A DNA stretch of 64,000 nt from the NCBI GenBank assembly GCA_963721405.1, contig CAVRJA010000004.1:62001-126000 (forward strand), read 5' to 3'. Below, piece by piece: positions 33,910 to 43,666 of this stretch. The notes beneath the pieces were generated by a model. The model saw only the letters and a program-made list of their open reading frames with translations. It was not told the origin of the DNA and did no database searches. This DNA is from JAFNAG01 sp963721405 (GTDB lineage: Bacteria > Acidobacteriota > UBA6911). Position 1 is the stretch's first letter. Each line of letters begins with the position of its first letter. A program made the translations under genes and the position numbers.

Positions 33910-36069
33910 TTATTTCTCCCCAGCCTTCGGGAGGGTCGATAGCCGGCCCATGAGCCACGACTGGCTGTCCACCGGCGCCTCGCCTTCTTTGGGCTGTATG
34001 CGCCGGTACGTGCCGTCGGCCCGCATCAGGCGCGCCTTGACATTATCGGCGAGGTAGATGGCAAGCACCTGATCGCGCAATTGGCGAATCAGCCTGTGAT
34101 TCTCGACAGGAAAGAGGACTTCGACGCGGCGATCAAGATTGCGGGGCATCAGGTCGGCGCTGCCCAGATAGACTTGTTCGTTGCCTCCGTTCCTGAAATA
34201 GTAGATGCGGCTGTGTTCGAGGAAGCGGCCGACAATGCTGAGCACCTGGATGTTCTCGCTCATGCCCGGCACCCCCGGACGCAGGCAGCACATGCCGCGC
34301 ACGATCAGGTCGACACGCACGCCGGCTTGCGAGGCCTGATAGAGGAGGCGGATCATCGGCTTGTCGACCAGCGAGTTGACTTTGAAAATCAGATGGCCTT
34401 GCTCTCCCTGCTGCTGCCGCTCGATCTCGCGCCGGATTAGAGACTCGACGCCGGAGCGCAAATTGATCGGTGCCACCAAAAACTTGCGATAGTCCTTTTT
34501 CGCCGAATAGCCGGTCAGGTAATTAAAGAGATCGGTAGCATCCGCTCCCAGGTCTTCGTCGCACGTAAACAACCCGAGATCCGTATAAGTCTGCGCGGTC
34601 ACGGGATTGTAATTGCCGGTGGCCAGATGCACATAACGGCGGAGGCGCTCGCCCTCCTTGCGCACGACCAGCGCGGTCTTGGAGTGCGTCTTTAATCCCA
34701 ACAGCCCATAGACTACATGCACTCCCTCGCTTTCCAGAGCCTTGGCCCACTCGATATTGCTTTCCTCGTCGAAGCGGGCCTTGAGTTCCACGAGCACCGC
34801 AACCTGCTTGCCCCGGCGCGCCGCATCCAGCAGCGCCTGCACGATTGGCGAATCTGGTCCGACGCGGTACAACGATTGTTTGATGGCCAGCACGTCCGGA
34901 TCGCGCGCCGCGGCCTGCAGAAACTCGATGACGGGAGAGAACGAATCATAAGGATGATGCAGCAGAATGTCCTGGCGGCGAATCGCCGCGAATATGCCCT
35001 CTCCCGTTGGATTCAATTCCGGAGCCACAACCGGGATAAAGGAAGGATCTTTGAGATCGTGGCGGTCAATCGCCCACAACTGGATCAGATCGCTGGTTCC
35101 CAGCGGAGGGCTCAAGGTGTAAATATCCTGCGATTCCAGGCTCAGGTTTTCGGCCAGGAGCGTCTTGATGTCGTCCGGCATCCCGGGATCGACAGTCAGG
35201 CGCACCACCGAGCCGAAGCGCCGCTCGCGCACACCCCGCTCGACCGATTCCAGCAGATCTTCGGCCTCCAGATCCTGAATCAGCATTTCCGCGTCGCGCG
35301 TAACCCGGAACGGGTGGGCTTCGAGCACATGCATTCCCGGGAAAAGCCTGGGCAGGTGTTCGATGATGACCTGTTCCAGCCAGACCAGATATCTTTCGTG
35401 CCAGTCCTGTCCGGGCGGGATTTCCGCGCTCGCGGCGGCAGGGATTTTCATCAGCCGGGGCAGTGTGTTTGGGACTTTCACGCGTGCGAACCGGCGCACT
35501 CCGCCCTCGTCCAGGAGGATAACCGCCAGATTCAAACTCATATTGGATATGTGCGGGAACGGCCGTCCGGGATCATACGCCAAAGGCGTCAGGACGGGGA
35601 AAACCGTTTCGTCGAAGTACTGCTTGGCGTGCGCTTTCTGGGATTCATCCAGTGCCGCGAAATCCATCACGTGAACACCGGCCGCTCCCAGCAGAGGCAG
35701 CAAACTCTGCAGACAATCGCGGACATCATGCGTCAGTTGCCGTGCGGCTAGTCCTACGGCGGCCAACTGCTGCGCCGGTGTAAGCCCGTCGATAGACGAC
35801 TCGAACACACCCGCCTCAATCTGTTGCTTGAGGCCGGCTACGCGCACCATGAAAAACTCCGCCAGATTCGAGCCTACGATAGCCAGAAATTTAATGCGCT
35901 CAAGGAGCGGGTTGCGGTCATCCTGGGCCTCCTCCAGAACGCGGCGGAAAAAGGACAGCAGCGATAACTCCCGGTTGAGATAAAGCCCGGCATCTTCGGG
36001 AATTGCAGGTGCAACGGATGCAGACACTGACTGGGCGCGGCACGCTCCTCGCCTTGCCGTTTTCGCCAC
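33910..36069 (-). CDS. ppk1: Polyphosphate kinase 1
   Basis: 719 residues, full length for Ppk1. N-terminal domain: YLNRELSLLSFFRRVLEEA and FLAIVGSNLAEFFMVRVAGL. The two phospholipase-D-like catalytic domains carry GLKTHSKTALVVRKE, holding the His that becomes phosphorylated, then YVHLATGNYNPVTAQ, and GRFLEHSRIYYF-RNGG with the second His; LGSADLMPRNLDRRVEV follows. The enzyme reversibly makes inorganic polyphosphate from ATP, a store linked to stress survival and chaperone function. The gene stands alone, with no exopolyphosphatase or PhoU beside it. The setting next to stress-regulated genes is suggestive only. Confidence 0.96.
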   Translation of the reverse strand: MAKTARRGACRAQSVSASVAPAIPEDAGLYLNRELSLLSFFRRVLEEAQDDRNPLLERIKFLAIVGSNLAEFFMVRVAGLKQQIEAGVFESSIDGLTPAQQLAAVGLAARQLTHDVRDCLQSLLPLLGAAGVHVMDFAALDESQKAHAKQYFDETVFPVLTPLAYDPGRPFPHISNMSLNLAVILLDEGGVRRFARVKVPNTLPRLMKIPAAASAEIPPGQDWHERYLVWLEQVIIEHLPRLFPGMHVLEAHPFRVTRDAEMLIQDLEAEDLLESVERGVRERRFGSVVRLTVDPGMPDDIKTLLAENLSLESQDIYTLSPPLGTSDLIQLWAIDRHDLKDPSFIPVVAPELNPTGEGIFAAIRRQDILLHHPYDSFSPVIEFLQAAARDPDVLAIKQSLYRVGPDSPIVQALLDAARRGKQVAVLVELKARFDEESNIEWAKALESEGVHVVYGLLGLKTHSKTALVVRKEGERLRRYVHLATGNYNPVTAQTYTDLGLFTCDEDLGADATDLFNYLTGYSAKKDYRKFLVAPINLRSGVESLIRREIERQQQGEQGHLIFKVNSLVDKPMIRLLYQASQAGVRVDLIVRGMCCLRPGVPGMSENIQVLSIVGRFLEHSRIYYFRNGGNEQVYLGSADLMPRNLDRRVEVLFPVENHRLIRQLRDQVLAIYLADNVKARLMRADGTYRRIQPKEGEAPVDSQSWLMGRLSTLPKAGEK

Positions 36070-36252
36070 ATCTACTCCTTAAACCGCGCTATTCATGAAT
36101 ATTCGCCCGAAATGCAGTTTTGGACGCGGAACAACGCCGCCTCCGGACGCCGCAGCGATAGTGGAAGATCAGTCAGGCGCCAACCTTTGAGCTTGGCCGC
36201 AAATCGCGTGGCTGACAAGGAAAAGCCTGCATAAGTTCCCTGGGGCGTTGGC

Positions 36253-36690
36253 CTACAAGTTCCTAAGCATCTTTTCTTTCAACCTTTCGTGCTTATCCAG
36301 GAACCGGATGATCAGGTTCGTTCCCCTGATTGTCAGCCGGTCCGTCAGCCGTGAAATGAAAAGGGAGATTATAAAGCACAGGAGACCTATGATTACAACC
36401 TGGAGTGCGCCTATCGTCCCCAGCAGGATCGTGGCGAACAGGAAGGCCAGGCCGCTGATCAGAGTCATTATCCCTGATCGCACGATGAAATGAAGTTTGT
36501 TGAGATTGCCCATTGCAAGCAGGAGCTTAATGGTCTCTTTTTTAGACCCCTTCTCAAGGTCAGCTTCAAGAGCGCTCCCCATTATCGCCTTATAGGTCAT
36601 TGAGACCCTGTCCTCTTCGGCTCCGAATCTCTCAAGCTCTTGGATGGACATTCGTATGAAATCGGCATCTATCATGATCTTCGAGGGCAT
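36253..36690 (-). CDS. Hypothetical two-helix membrane protein
   Basis: 145 residues: a charged N-terminal half with ELERFGAEEDRVSMTYKAIM and LEKGSKKETIKLLLAMGN, then two membrane helices (about 73-95 and 98-117) and a basic C-terminal tail with HERLKEKM. No catalytic motif; I do not recognise the family. It lies between ppk1 and a Crp-type regulator, all leftward. A decent ribosome site is not evident. Confidence 0.55.
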   Translation of the reverse strand: MPSKIMIDADFIRMSIQELERFGAEEDRVSMTYKAIMGSALEADLEKGSKKETIKLLLAMGNLNKLHFIVRSGIMTLISGLAFLFATILLGTIGALQVVIIGLLCFIISLFISRLTDRLTIRGTNLIIRFLDKHERLKEKMLRNL

Positions 36691-36889
36691 AGCGCTGCCT
36701 CAATTTTCAGACCAACTCAGGCCCACCGCCGAAAATGTCTGCTGAAAGTAGTGTTTCCGCTCCCTCTGAACGCGGCTCTGTCGGGATTGCCGCCAATCCG
36801 GCTTGTCCAGTTCCGCGAGCTGGCCGCGCAAGAGCTGGGAGTTCTGACATTGCCGGCAGCGGACGCGCTGGATCTCTTGGGCATCGAAT

Positions 36890-37549
36890 CTAGTCGTGCA
36901 GGACCACGCTCAGGAGACCGTTGTTGACCGATAACCCGCTGTTGTCGCCGTAATCGATAAAACCATGCTCCCGGAACTTATTCATGAAATGACTGACTCG
37001 CGACCGGGTGGTGCCGACCATTTGCGCCAGATCCTCCTGGCTGACTTTGGGGAGCACAGGTTCGGATCGGCTTTCTTTGCCGAAATGAGCCAGCAGCAGG
37101 AGAATCCGGGCCAGTCGCTTTTCACTCGAGTTGAAAAGCTGATCGACCAGATCCGCTTCATAGCGAACGTTGCGGGACAGCAGATGGGAGACGAAAACTT
37201 CGGAGATGGCATGCTGATCGTGGAGCAGGCTAACCAGCTTCTGCTTCTCGATCCGGATAATCGTGCAATCTGTCGTCGCGCTGGCTGACGCCATGCGCAG
37301 CGGTTGTCCTGCAAGGCATCCCTCTCCAAAGAAATCGCTGACGTTCAAAATAGCCACAATTGCTTCTTTGCCCTCCTTGGAGGTAGCTGTGAGCTTTACC
37401 TTGCCGTTGCGGAGGAAGAATACGGAATCGGCAGTGTCCCCTTGCCGGAAGATGTTGCGGTTTGCGCTGTATTCTTTAACGGTTTTCCCGTGAGAGATGC
37501 CGGAGAGCAGGGCCTCCCAATCAACATCCTGACTTTTCTTTTCGGCCAT
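36890..37549 (-). CDS. Crp/Fnr-family transcriptional regulator (paralog 1)
   Basis: 219 residues from the ATG at 37549 (AAAGGAGAC upstream). N-terminal cyclic-nucleotide-binding-like barrel (about 25-135): IFRQGDTADSVFFLRNGKVK-LTATSKEGKEAIVAIL, FFGEGCLAGQPLRMASASA. Then a dimer helix and a winged helix (about 165-210): VSQEDLAQMVGTTRSRVSHF-MNKFREHGFI. The FNR iron-sulfur cysteines are absent, and the phosphate-binding Arg of cAMP receptors is not clear, so the ligand is open. The gene at 42867-43523 codes for a protein with roughly three quarters identical residues; the two flank the CheB/CheR kinase and its response regulator. A recent duplication is the simple explanation. Confidence 0.9.
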   Translation of the reverse strand: MAEKKSQDVDWEALLSGISHGKTVKEYSANRNIFRQGDTADSVFFLRNGKVKLTATSKEGKEAIVAILNVSDFFGEGCLAGQPLRMASASATTDCTIIRIEKQKLVSLLHDQHAISEVFVSHLLSRNVRYEADLVDQLFNSSEKRLARILLLLAHFGKESRSEPVLPKVSQEDLAQMVGTTRSRVSHFMNKFREHGFIDYGDNSGLSVNNGLLSVVLHD

Positions 37550-37748
37550 GACTGTCTCCTTTCTACATACCAAAGCCCAATCCAGAGCATGGAAAGTAAT
37601 CGGTTCTTAGTCCGATGCCTGCCAAAATTTTATACTCTTAAGGCGTTGGTTGGGAACCGGGCAGTCGCCTAGTTTTCAACGAAAAGGAGCCTGGCAATTT
37701 AGGACCAGCACTCGTCGGAGACGATGTGATTTTCGATCGGATCTGGCG

Positions 37749-38399
37749 TTACGAAGAGCGTTCGGCGGCGATGATGCGATGCTCGATCGCATAGCGAGTG
37801 AAATCCGCAACGGTGTGCAAGTTGAGCTCTCGGGCAAGTGTCGCCTTATGAAACTCCACCGTCTTTATGGAAATGTTCAGGGTGGACGCAATTTCCTTGC
37901 GGCTCCGCCCTTCGGCCACCAACTGCAGAACCTCTCGCTGGCGCGGAGTCAGGCGGTCCGAGGGCTTGTCTCCCGGTTTAGCGGACGAAATCAGCAGCTC
38001 CAGGGCGTTCCGGGTCACGAGCGGGCTTACATAATGATGGCCCTTCAACACCTCGCGGATGGCGGTCTTCAACTCGGAAGCCGCCGCGCGCTTCAAAAGG
38101 TATCCCATGGCTCCTGCCCGAAATGCTTCCGCCACGTAATCGGAGTCCGCATGCATGGTAAGGAAGATCAACTTAGCCGAAGGCAGGAGCTTCCGGAGCC
38201 GGCGCGCCGCGTCGATGCCATTCAGAGCCGGCATGGAAATGTCGAGAAGAATGATATCGGGCTTCAAGGTTTTCGCCATGGCCAGAAGCGACAGGCCATC
38301 CTCCACGCTGCCTACCAGCTCAAACTCCGGCTCCAGCATGAGCCGGATTCCCTCGAGCAACAGGGTGTGGTCGTCGGCGAGCAGCAAGCGGGGACGCAT
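37749..38399 (-). CDS. NarL/FixJ-type response regulator
   Basis: 216 residues: receiver domain with acidic pocket (LLADDH near 7-12), phosphoacceptor Asp53 in IILLDISMPALNGIDA, Thr and Lys switch residues, then the LuxR-type helix-turn-helix (about 145-205: LTPRQREVLQLVAEGRSRKE-IASTLNISIKTVEFHKATLARELN). GAGGAG precedes the ATG. It is coded 12 bases downstream of the large hybrid kinase with a HisKA_3 domain, which pairs with NarL-type regulators, so this is its probable partner. Its target promoters are not visible. It is one candidate, among others, for reading the repeated promoter elements. Confidence 0.92.
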   Translation of the reverse strand: MRPRLLLADDHTLLLEGIRLMLEPEFELVGSVEDGLSLLAMAKTLKPDIILLDISMPALNGIDAARRLRKLLPSAKLIFLTMHADSDYVAEAFRAGAMGYLLKRAAASELKTAIREVLKGHHYVSPLVTRNALELLISSAKPGDKPSDRLTPRQREVLQLVAEGRSRKEIASTLNISIKTVEFHKATLARELNLHTVADFTRYAIEHRIIAAERSS

Positions 38400-38411
38400 A
38401 TCATCTACTCC

Positions 38412-41400
38412 TCAATTCAGCGGCACCCGGATCCTGATGGCAGCGCCACGGCCGGGCAGCGTCTCGAGCGAGAACTCTCCCCGGATCAGCCGCACGCGTT
38501 CCTGCATGCCAATCAGCCCCAGTCCGCTTTGGTGCTGCGCTGAGTGGATATCAAACCCAACACCGTGATCCCGAATGGACAGGATTAACTGCTTTGAACC
38601 TCCGGTCAGCCTGATTTCCACCGATGTCTTGCCCGCGTGCTTGGCGACGTTGCGCAGAGCCTCCTGAACGATCCGATAGAGCGAGCTGGCAACCTCCGGC
38701 GGGATATGCGCCGGCACTTTTTGCGCCGTGAATTCGACCGGGAGGCTCTCGCGCTCGGAAAACTCCTGGCTGTAAGTGCGTATCGCGACGGCGAGGCCGA
38801 GGTGATCGAGGGTTGCAGGATGAAGCTGGTAGGCGATCCTGCGGAGGTCATTGGCAAGCGTGGCAATTTCGTCGCGGATCGCCAGCAGCGGTCTCTTCCC
38901 GTCCATCAGCTCGGGAGGAAGCTGTTGTTCGAGCGTCTCCACATCAAACTGCAACTTGGCCACCTTCTGGCTCAAGTCGTCATGCAGCTCCCTGGATACG
39001 CGGCGGCGCTCTTCCTCCTGGGTGTTGAGCAGGCCTGCTGTCAATGCGCGCAGCTCCTCGTGGGTGCGCAGCAAAGCTGCTTCACTATCGTGCAAAGCCG
39101 TTGCGCCAACCTGTACACTGCGCTGCAGCCGTCGCTGTTCTTCGACCAGAACACGTTCTGCTCGTTTCTGAGCGGTGATGTCCTCCACTACGACGAGGAT
39201 CTGGTTTTCGCCCTCGGGAATGATCCTGCGTGCATGGATCAATACTGTCCTCCGGCCCGATCCAGGGCACTCCTGCTCAAACTCGAGAGGTTCGATCGAT
39301 TCCTGCTCAGCGGAAAGCCGCTCTAAAGCAGCCTGCAGGCCGGGCAGGTCCCACTGTTGACCGCCCACCTCATAGAAGAACTGATTCTCAACATCGGCGG
39401 GCCGCAGGCTGTACGACTGGAAGAAGGCGCGATTCGCCATTCGAACCCTCAGGTCGCCCCGCAACACCAGAAGAGGCGTTTGCACCGACTCGACAACCGA
39501 CTCGGTGAATTTGCGTGCCGAGTCGGCCGCAAGCTGGGCGCGCCGGGCCTGGTCGATGTCCACCAGGACCAGCACCGCGCCCTCGATCCGGTTGTCTCCC
39601 CTCTGATACGGCCGCACGTGCAGAACGTGCCAGCATCCCTGGCGATCCTGCAACTCTGTTTCTTCCGGGTTCAAGGTCTCGAGAACCCTCCGTATCCTCG
39701 GTTCCAGGTCGTCCATGCTGAGCCGCATCTGAATATCCACGATCGGCCGGCCGATGTCGCCAGGCTGGAAACCGAAGAGGCGCTCGGCGGACGTCGTGAG
39801 CCGCCGGATGCGGAGCTCGTTGTCGATCATCAGCATCGGCATGGATGCGCTCTTCAGAAGATTTGCCAGGTCGTCGCTGAGCTTGCCCAGTTCCTGAACG
39901 CGGTTCCGCAGCTCCTCGTTGACCGTGTTCAGTTCCTCATTGCTTGACTGCAGCTCTTCCTTCGAAGTCTCCAGTTCTTCGTTGATGCTTTGAAGTTCCT
40001 CGTTGCTCGACTGGATCTCTTCATTTGCGGAGGTGAGATCCTCGTTGGCCGAGTCGCGTTCGTCGATGATGGACTGGAGGCGCTGCTCGGTCAGGATAAG
40101 CTCTTGCCGGAGCCGCTCCAGGTCGGCCGAGCCGGTTTTGGATTTGCGGGGTGACCTCGTGCTTCCCGATTGTTCGCGTGGCTCGGCGAGCCGCCCCTTT
40201 GCACGGCTGAAGAACAGGACGAGAAAACATCGACCATCAATCGTCGGGGCGGTAATGCGGCGCACTTCCAACCGGACGGTGCTGATCCCGCCCTCCCCGC
40301 TCTTCTGTAAGAGGGTCGACTGGGCGGGGCCGGCCTCGCTCTTGGCTTTCGCCAGGAGCTTGCGCAACTCGCCCTGAATGGGCTCCCGCGCCATTTTGGG
40401 GAGTGCCAGCGTGGCCCGTCCCGGAGCGAGACGCAAATACGGGCTTGTGTCCCCGTGCGACTGGAGGATTTCGAAGTTTTCATTCACGATCACCCAGGCC
40501 GGCCCATACTCGGACAGGACGATGCGCTCGGCCGCTTTGTCAAGCTCCGCCTCGAATGACTTCTCCCTGCCGATCGATAGCGCGGGCAGGGGGAGACTTT
40601 GTGGCTGCTCGCCAGCGAATCCACGGTCGATGAGTGTCGCGCTGACTCGAGCAGCCTTTCTGGTGAAAAACTTGTGCGGCTTGTCGACGAGCGAGAACAG
40701 GCCCGGAACGTTGCTCAGGCTCTCCGAAAGGCCCAGCATCAGGGTGCCGTTCGGTTGCAGCGCATAGTGGAATGTAGCAGCCACCCGGCGCTGCAGCGCA
40801 GATTCGAGATAAATCAGAACGTTCCGGCAGCTGATCAGGTCGAGACGTGAGAAGGGTGGGTCCACGAGCAGGTTCTGGCGAGCGAAGATGCACATTTCAC
40901 GAACCGGCTTAAGGACCTGGAAGCCGGTCTCCACGCGCGCAAAAAAGCGCGCCTGCCGTTCCGGCGAGACGTTGACGACCTGGTTCTCCGCGTAAGTGGC
41001 CGCACGAGCCATCGCAATCGCCGGTTCGCTGAGGTCGGTGCCGAAGATCTGGATCGGGACCGGCAAGGGACTCCTCTCGTTCGCCTCGATCAGGCACATG
41101 GCGATCGAGTAGACCTCCTCCCCTGTGGAACAGCCGGGCACCCACACCCGCACCGGCAAGTCGCTTGACCGTTCATGCAACAGTCGCGGCAAGATATCTT
41201 TTTCGAGGGCCAGAAAAACCTCGGGATCGCGGAAAAAGCTGGTGACATTGATCAGCAGGTCCTCACACAATGCCAGCAGCTCCGTTTTATTGGATTCCAG
41301 ATCCGAAATGTATGCCTCCAGACCCTCATGGCGCCGCTGGATTATCCGGCGCGTGATGCGCCGCCGGATCGTCGCGCGCCTGTATCCGCGAAAGTCCACC

Positions 41401-42224
41401 CTGGTGGCTGCTTTGATAAGCTCGAAGATCCGGTTCAGTTGAGACTCGTCCCCCCCGTTTTTCTCGGGAACCATCGACGGCTCGCGTCCGGACAGGGAAA
41501 GTTGCCGTCCAATCCTTGCCAACTCGTTCGCAATCTCTTCGGGGGCCAGAATCAGGTCGACGGTCCCAGCCGCGATTGCGGTTCGCGGCATGTCGGGATG
41601 TTTGGCGGAATCCTCGCTTTGAACGATGGCAATGCCGCCCTCTCCCCGAATCGCCTGCAGGCCCAAAGCCCCATCGGAATCCGCGCCGGACAAGACCACC
41701 CCGATCGCAATTCCTTTCTGGTCCACCGCCAGGGAGCGGAAGAAGTAATCGATCGGCCTGGGTGCGCCACGTTCCTCCGGGCGAGGCTTGAGGTCCAGAA
41801 CTTCGTCCGCAATGCCCATCAGGGTGTTGGGCGGGATGATATAGACATGGTCGGGCTGAACCCGCGTGCCGTGTTGGACCTCCATGACCGGCATCGCGGT
41901 CGTGCGCGATAACAACGAGGCCAACATGCTGGGATGCTGAGGAGCAAGATGCTGGATAAAGACGAAAGCCATTCCGGTATCGGCGGGAAGGTGTTGCAGG
42001 AGCCGCGTGAACGCCTCCAATCCTCCGGCGGAAGCACCGACAGCGACGACGGGAAAAGGCTCCGTTTGCAGCGGTTTCCTTTCTTCGGAATCCCGTATCA
42101 AGGGAATGCGGTCATCCTCCGAGCCCGTTGCCGGTTCAGGCGCCCGATCCGGGGCAGCTGACGTCGCCCTGGCCACGTGTTCTGCGCCGCGGACGCGCCG
42201 CGACGTGCGTTTGCTCTTTGCCAT
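38412..42224 (-). CDS. CheB-CheR-PAS histidine kinase fusion
   Basis: About 1270 residues from the ATG at 42224, chosen for GGGGAG upstream; the frame also opens at a TTG (42272). Order: CheB methylesterase (about 60-235; VVAVGASAGGLEAFTRL, IQHLAPQHPS, SGADSDGALGL carry the Ser-His-Asp triad); CheR methyltransferase (about 260-520; VWVPGCSTGEEVYSIAMCL); a PAS-type region; a long coiled coil rich in SNEELQS-INEELETSKEEL (about 710-790). Two more PAS domains follow, then HisKA_3 (EERRRVSRELHDDLSQKV) and HATPase (DHGVGFD...GLGLIGMQERV). No receiver. It would autophosphorylate on the His in RELHDD and signal to the NarL-type regulator coded right after. Such CheB/CheR fusions are common in soil and plant-associated bacteria; the input is unknown. 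Confidence 0.92.
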   Translation of the reverse strand: MAKSKRTSRRVRGAEHVARATSAAPDRAPEPATGSEDDRIPLIRDSEERKPLQTEPFPVVAVGASAGGLEAFTRLLQHLPADTGMAFVFIQHLAPQHPSMLASLLSRTTAMPVMEVQHGTRVQPDHVYIIPPNTLMGIADEVLDLKPRPEERGAPRPIDYFFRSLAVDQKGIAIGVVLSGADSDGALGLQAIRGEGGIAIVQSEDSAKHPDMPRTAIAAGTVDLILAPEEIANELARIGRQLSLSGREPSMVPEKNGGDESQLNRIFELIKAATRVDFRGYRRATIRRRITRRIIQRRHEGLEAYISDLESNKTELLALCEDLLINVTSFFRDPEVFLALEKDILPRLLHERSSDLPVRVWVPGCSTGEEVYSIAMCLIEANERSPLPVPIQIFGTDLSEPAIAMARAATYAENQVVNVSPERQARFFARVETGFQVLKPVREMCIFARQNLLVDPPFSRLDLISCRNVLIYLESALQRRVAATFHYALQPNGTLMLGLSESLSNVPGLFSLVDKPHKFFTRKAARVSATLIDRGFAGEQPQSLPLPALSIGREKSFEAELDKAAERIVLSEYGPAWVIVNENFEILQSHGDTSPYLRLAPGRATLALPKMAREPIQGELRKLLAKAKSEAGPAQSTLLQKSGEGGISTVRLEVRRITAPTIDGRCFLVLFFSRAKGRLAEPREQSGSTRSPRKSKTGSADLERLRQELILTEQRLQSIIDERDSANEDLTSANEEIQSSNEELQSINEELETSKEELQSSNEELNTVNEELRNRVQELGKLSDDLANLLKSASMPMLMIDNELRIRRLTTSAERLFGFQPGDIGRPIVDIQMRLSMDDLEPRIRRVLETLNPEETELQDRQGCWHVLHVRPYQRGDNRIEGAVLVLVDIDQARRAQLAADSARKFTESVVESVQTPLLVLRGDLRVRMANRAFFQSYSLRPADVENQFFYEVGGQQWDLPGLQAALERLSAEQESIEPLEFEQECPGSGRRTVLIHARRIIPEGENQILVVVEDITAQKRAERVLVEEQRRLQRSVQVGATALHDSEAALLRTHEELRALTAGLLNTQEEERRRVSRELHDDLSQKVAKLQFDVETLEQQLPPELMDGKRPLLAIRDEIATLANDLRRIAYQLHPATLDHLGLAVAIRTYSQEFSERESLPVEFTAQKVPAHIPPEVASSLYRIVQEALRNVAKHAGKTSVEIRLTGGSKQLILSIRDHGVGFDIHSAQHQSGLGLIGMQERVRLIRGEFSLETLPGRGAAIRIRVPLN

Positions 42225-42512
42225 CAGTGCTGCGCTCCCCATGAGCGAGTAAGCGTCATTTGCAGTTTGCAAGAACGTCTCACATTATCCGTCACGGCCG
42301 CTTGCCGAGTCAATCGCAGTGAGTGTTCGGGCAAAAAATACCCGCGTCCAACGCCCGTTGCTGCATCCAAGTTGTTTTTTGGCCGGGAAATCCTGGGGGC
42401 TTTTCCCATGCTGACTGGGCACCTGCCTAGTTCCCATTCGGGGAAGGCTGCCTTATAAGGGAGCAAGCACGGGTTGTTGCCTTCTCACAGGCGGGTGATT
42501 CGGGAGGTAGCC

Positions 42513-42794
42513 ATGGCACGGGTTCTGCGGCAGTACCAAGAAGAGCAATTGGTCTGCGTTTGCTGTGTGTGCGGCGAGGCACGTGACGATATCGCAGGGG
42601 ATGGCGCCTGGTACAGCCTGAAAGCACACCTGGGCAGATACGGACTTCAGGAACAGGATCTCATGTTTTCTCATACATTTTGCCCTTGGTGCCTCATGCA
42701 CTATAAGAAACTGCTTGGCCTGGAGCCCGTGCGCCGCTCGGGTCTTACGGCCGGGTCGGGGGGAAGATCGATAACGACGAGCAGGAGGGGTTGA
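42513..42794 (+). CDS. Small Cys-rich protein, possible zinc-binding
   Basis: 93 residues with GGGAGG upstream of the ATG. It has a pair of knuckles CVCCVCGEARDDI and HTFCPWCLMHYKK that could hold zinc, separated by LKAHLGRYGLQEQDLMFS. The C-terminal 20 residues are disordered. The layout resembles short proteins coded near sensor kinases in Acidobacteriota and Deltaproteobacteria, function unknown. It is read rightward, divergent from the CheB-CheR kinase, and followed 72 bases later by a Crp/Fnr gene. Confidence 0.6.
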   Translation: MARVLRQYQEEQLVCVCCVCGEARDDIAGDGAWYSLKAHLGRYGLQEQDLMFSHTFCPWCLMHYKKLLGLEPVRRSGLTAGSGGRSITTSRRG

Positions 42795-42866
42795 GCACTG
42801 ACGGCGGAAGAGTGACGAATCATCGCCCCGTTACATGACGCCTTCAGAGGTCAGAAAGAGGTTATC

Positions 42867-43523
42867 ATGGGGAACAAAAAGACTCAGCCTGTCGATTGGG
42901 AAGCTCTGCTCAACGGCCTCTTCCGTGGGAAGACCGTTCTGGAATGTGGAGCGAACCGCAACATCTTCCGGCAAGGGCAGCCTGCGGATTCCCTGTTCTA
43001 CCTGCGGCGAGGCAAGGTGAAGCTCTCAGTAATCTCCCAACAGGGCAAAGAAGCGATCGTCGCCATTCTGAGCGCCGGCGAGTTTTTCGGCGAGGGAGGC
43101 CTCGCCGGGCAGCCGGTGCGTATGGCAACGGCTGTCGCGATGACGGATTGCACCATTGACAAGATAGAGAAGTCACTGATGGCGCGAATGCTGCACGAAC
43201 AGCACGACGTCTCGGAATTGTTCGTCAAGCATCTGCTTTCACGCAACATCCGATACGAGGCAGATCTCGTCGACCAGCTATTCAACTCGAGCGAAAAGCG
43301 TCTGGCTCGGATTCTCTTACTGCTTTCCCATTTCGGCAAGGAAAGCCGGGCCGAACCTGTAATTCCCAGAGTGAATCAGGATACTCTGGCACAAATGGTC
43401 GGCACGACCCGGTCGCGCATCAGTCATTTCATGAACAGGTTCAGGGAACATGGCTTTATCGAGTACGACGACGGCGGATTGACCGTCCATAGTGGTCTCC
43501 TCAACGTGGTACTTCACGACTGA
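42867..43523 (+). CDS. Crp/Fnr-family transcriptional regulator (paralog 2)
   Basis: 218 residues; barrel IFRQGQPADSLFYLRRGKVK, FFGEGGLAGQPVRMATAVA, and winged helix VNQDTLAQMVGTTRSRISHF. It is very close to paralog 1 at 36890-37549, including the DWEALL N-terminus and GLLxVVLHD end. The substitutions include Cys/Gly changes in the barrel, which may alter the ligand. GAAAGAGGTTATC precedes the ATG. It is transcribed together with, or just before, the two kaiB genes and a histidine kinase. Ligand and targets unknown. Confidence 0.9.
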   Translation: MGNKKTQPVDWEALLNGLFRGKTVLECGANRNIFRQGQPADSLFYLRRGKVKLSVISQQGKEAIVAILSAGEFFGEGGLAGQPVRMATAVAMTDCTIDKIEKSLMARMLHEQHDVSELFVKHLLSRNIRYEADLVDQLFNSSEKRLARILLLLSHFGKESRAEPVIPRVNQDTLAQMVGTTRSRISHFMNRFREHGFIEYDDGGLTVHSGLLNVVLHD

Positions 43524-43666
43524 GGGCCTCCGGTAAAAACCGGACAGGAGCAAATGAAGTTGAAGCAGTGGGAGCAGGACCAGAACATAATGGCGATGAG
43601 CCGCGCATCCAACGAGGGTGCTCGGGCCGGGAACGCAAAAAGCGCAGGAGCCAGTGAGGACCGGAG

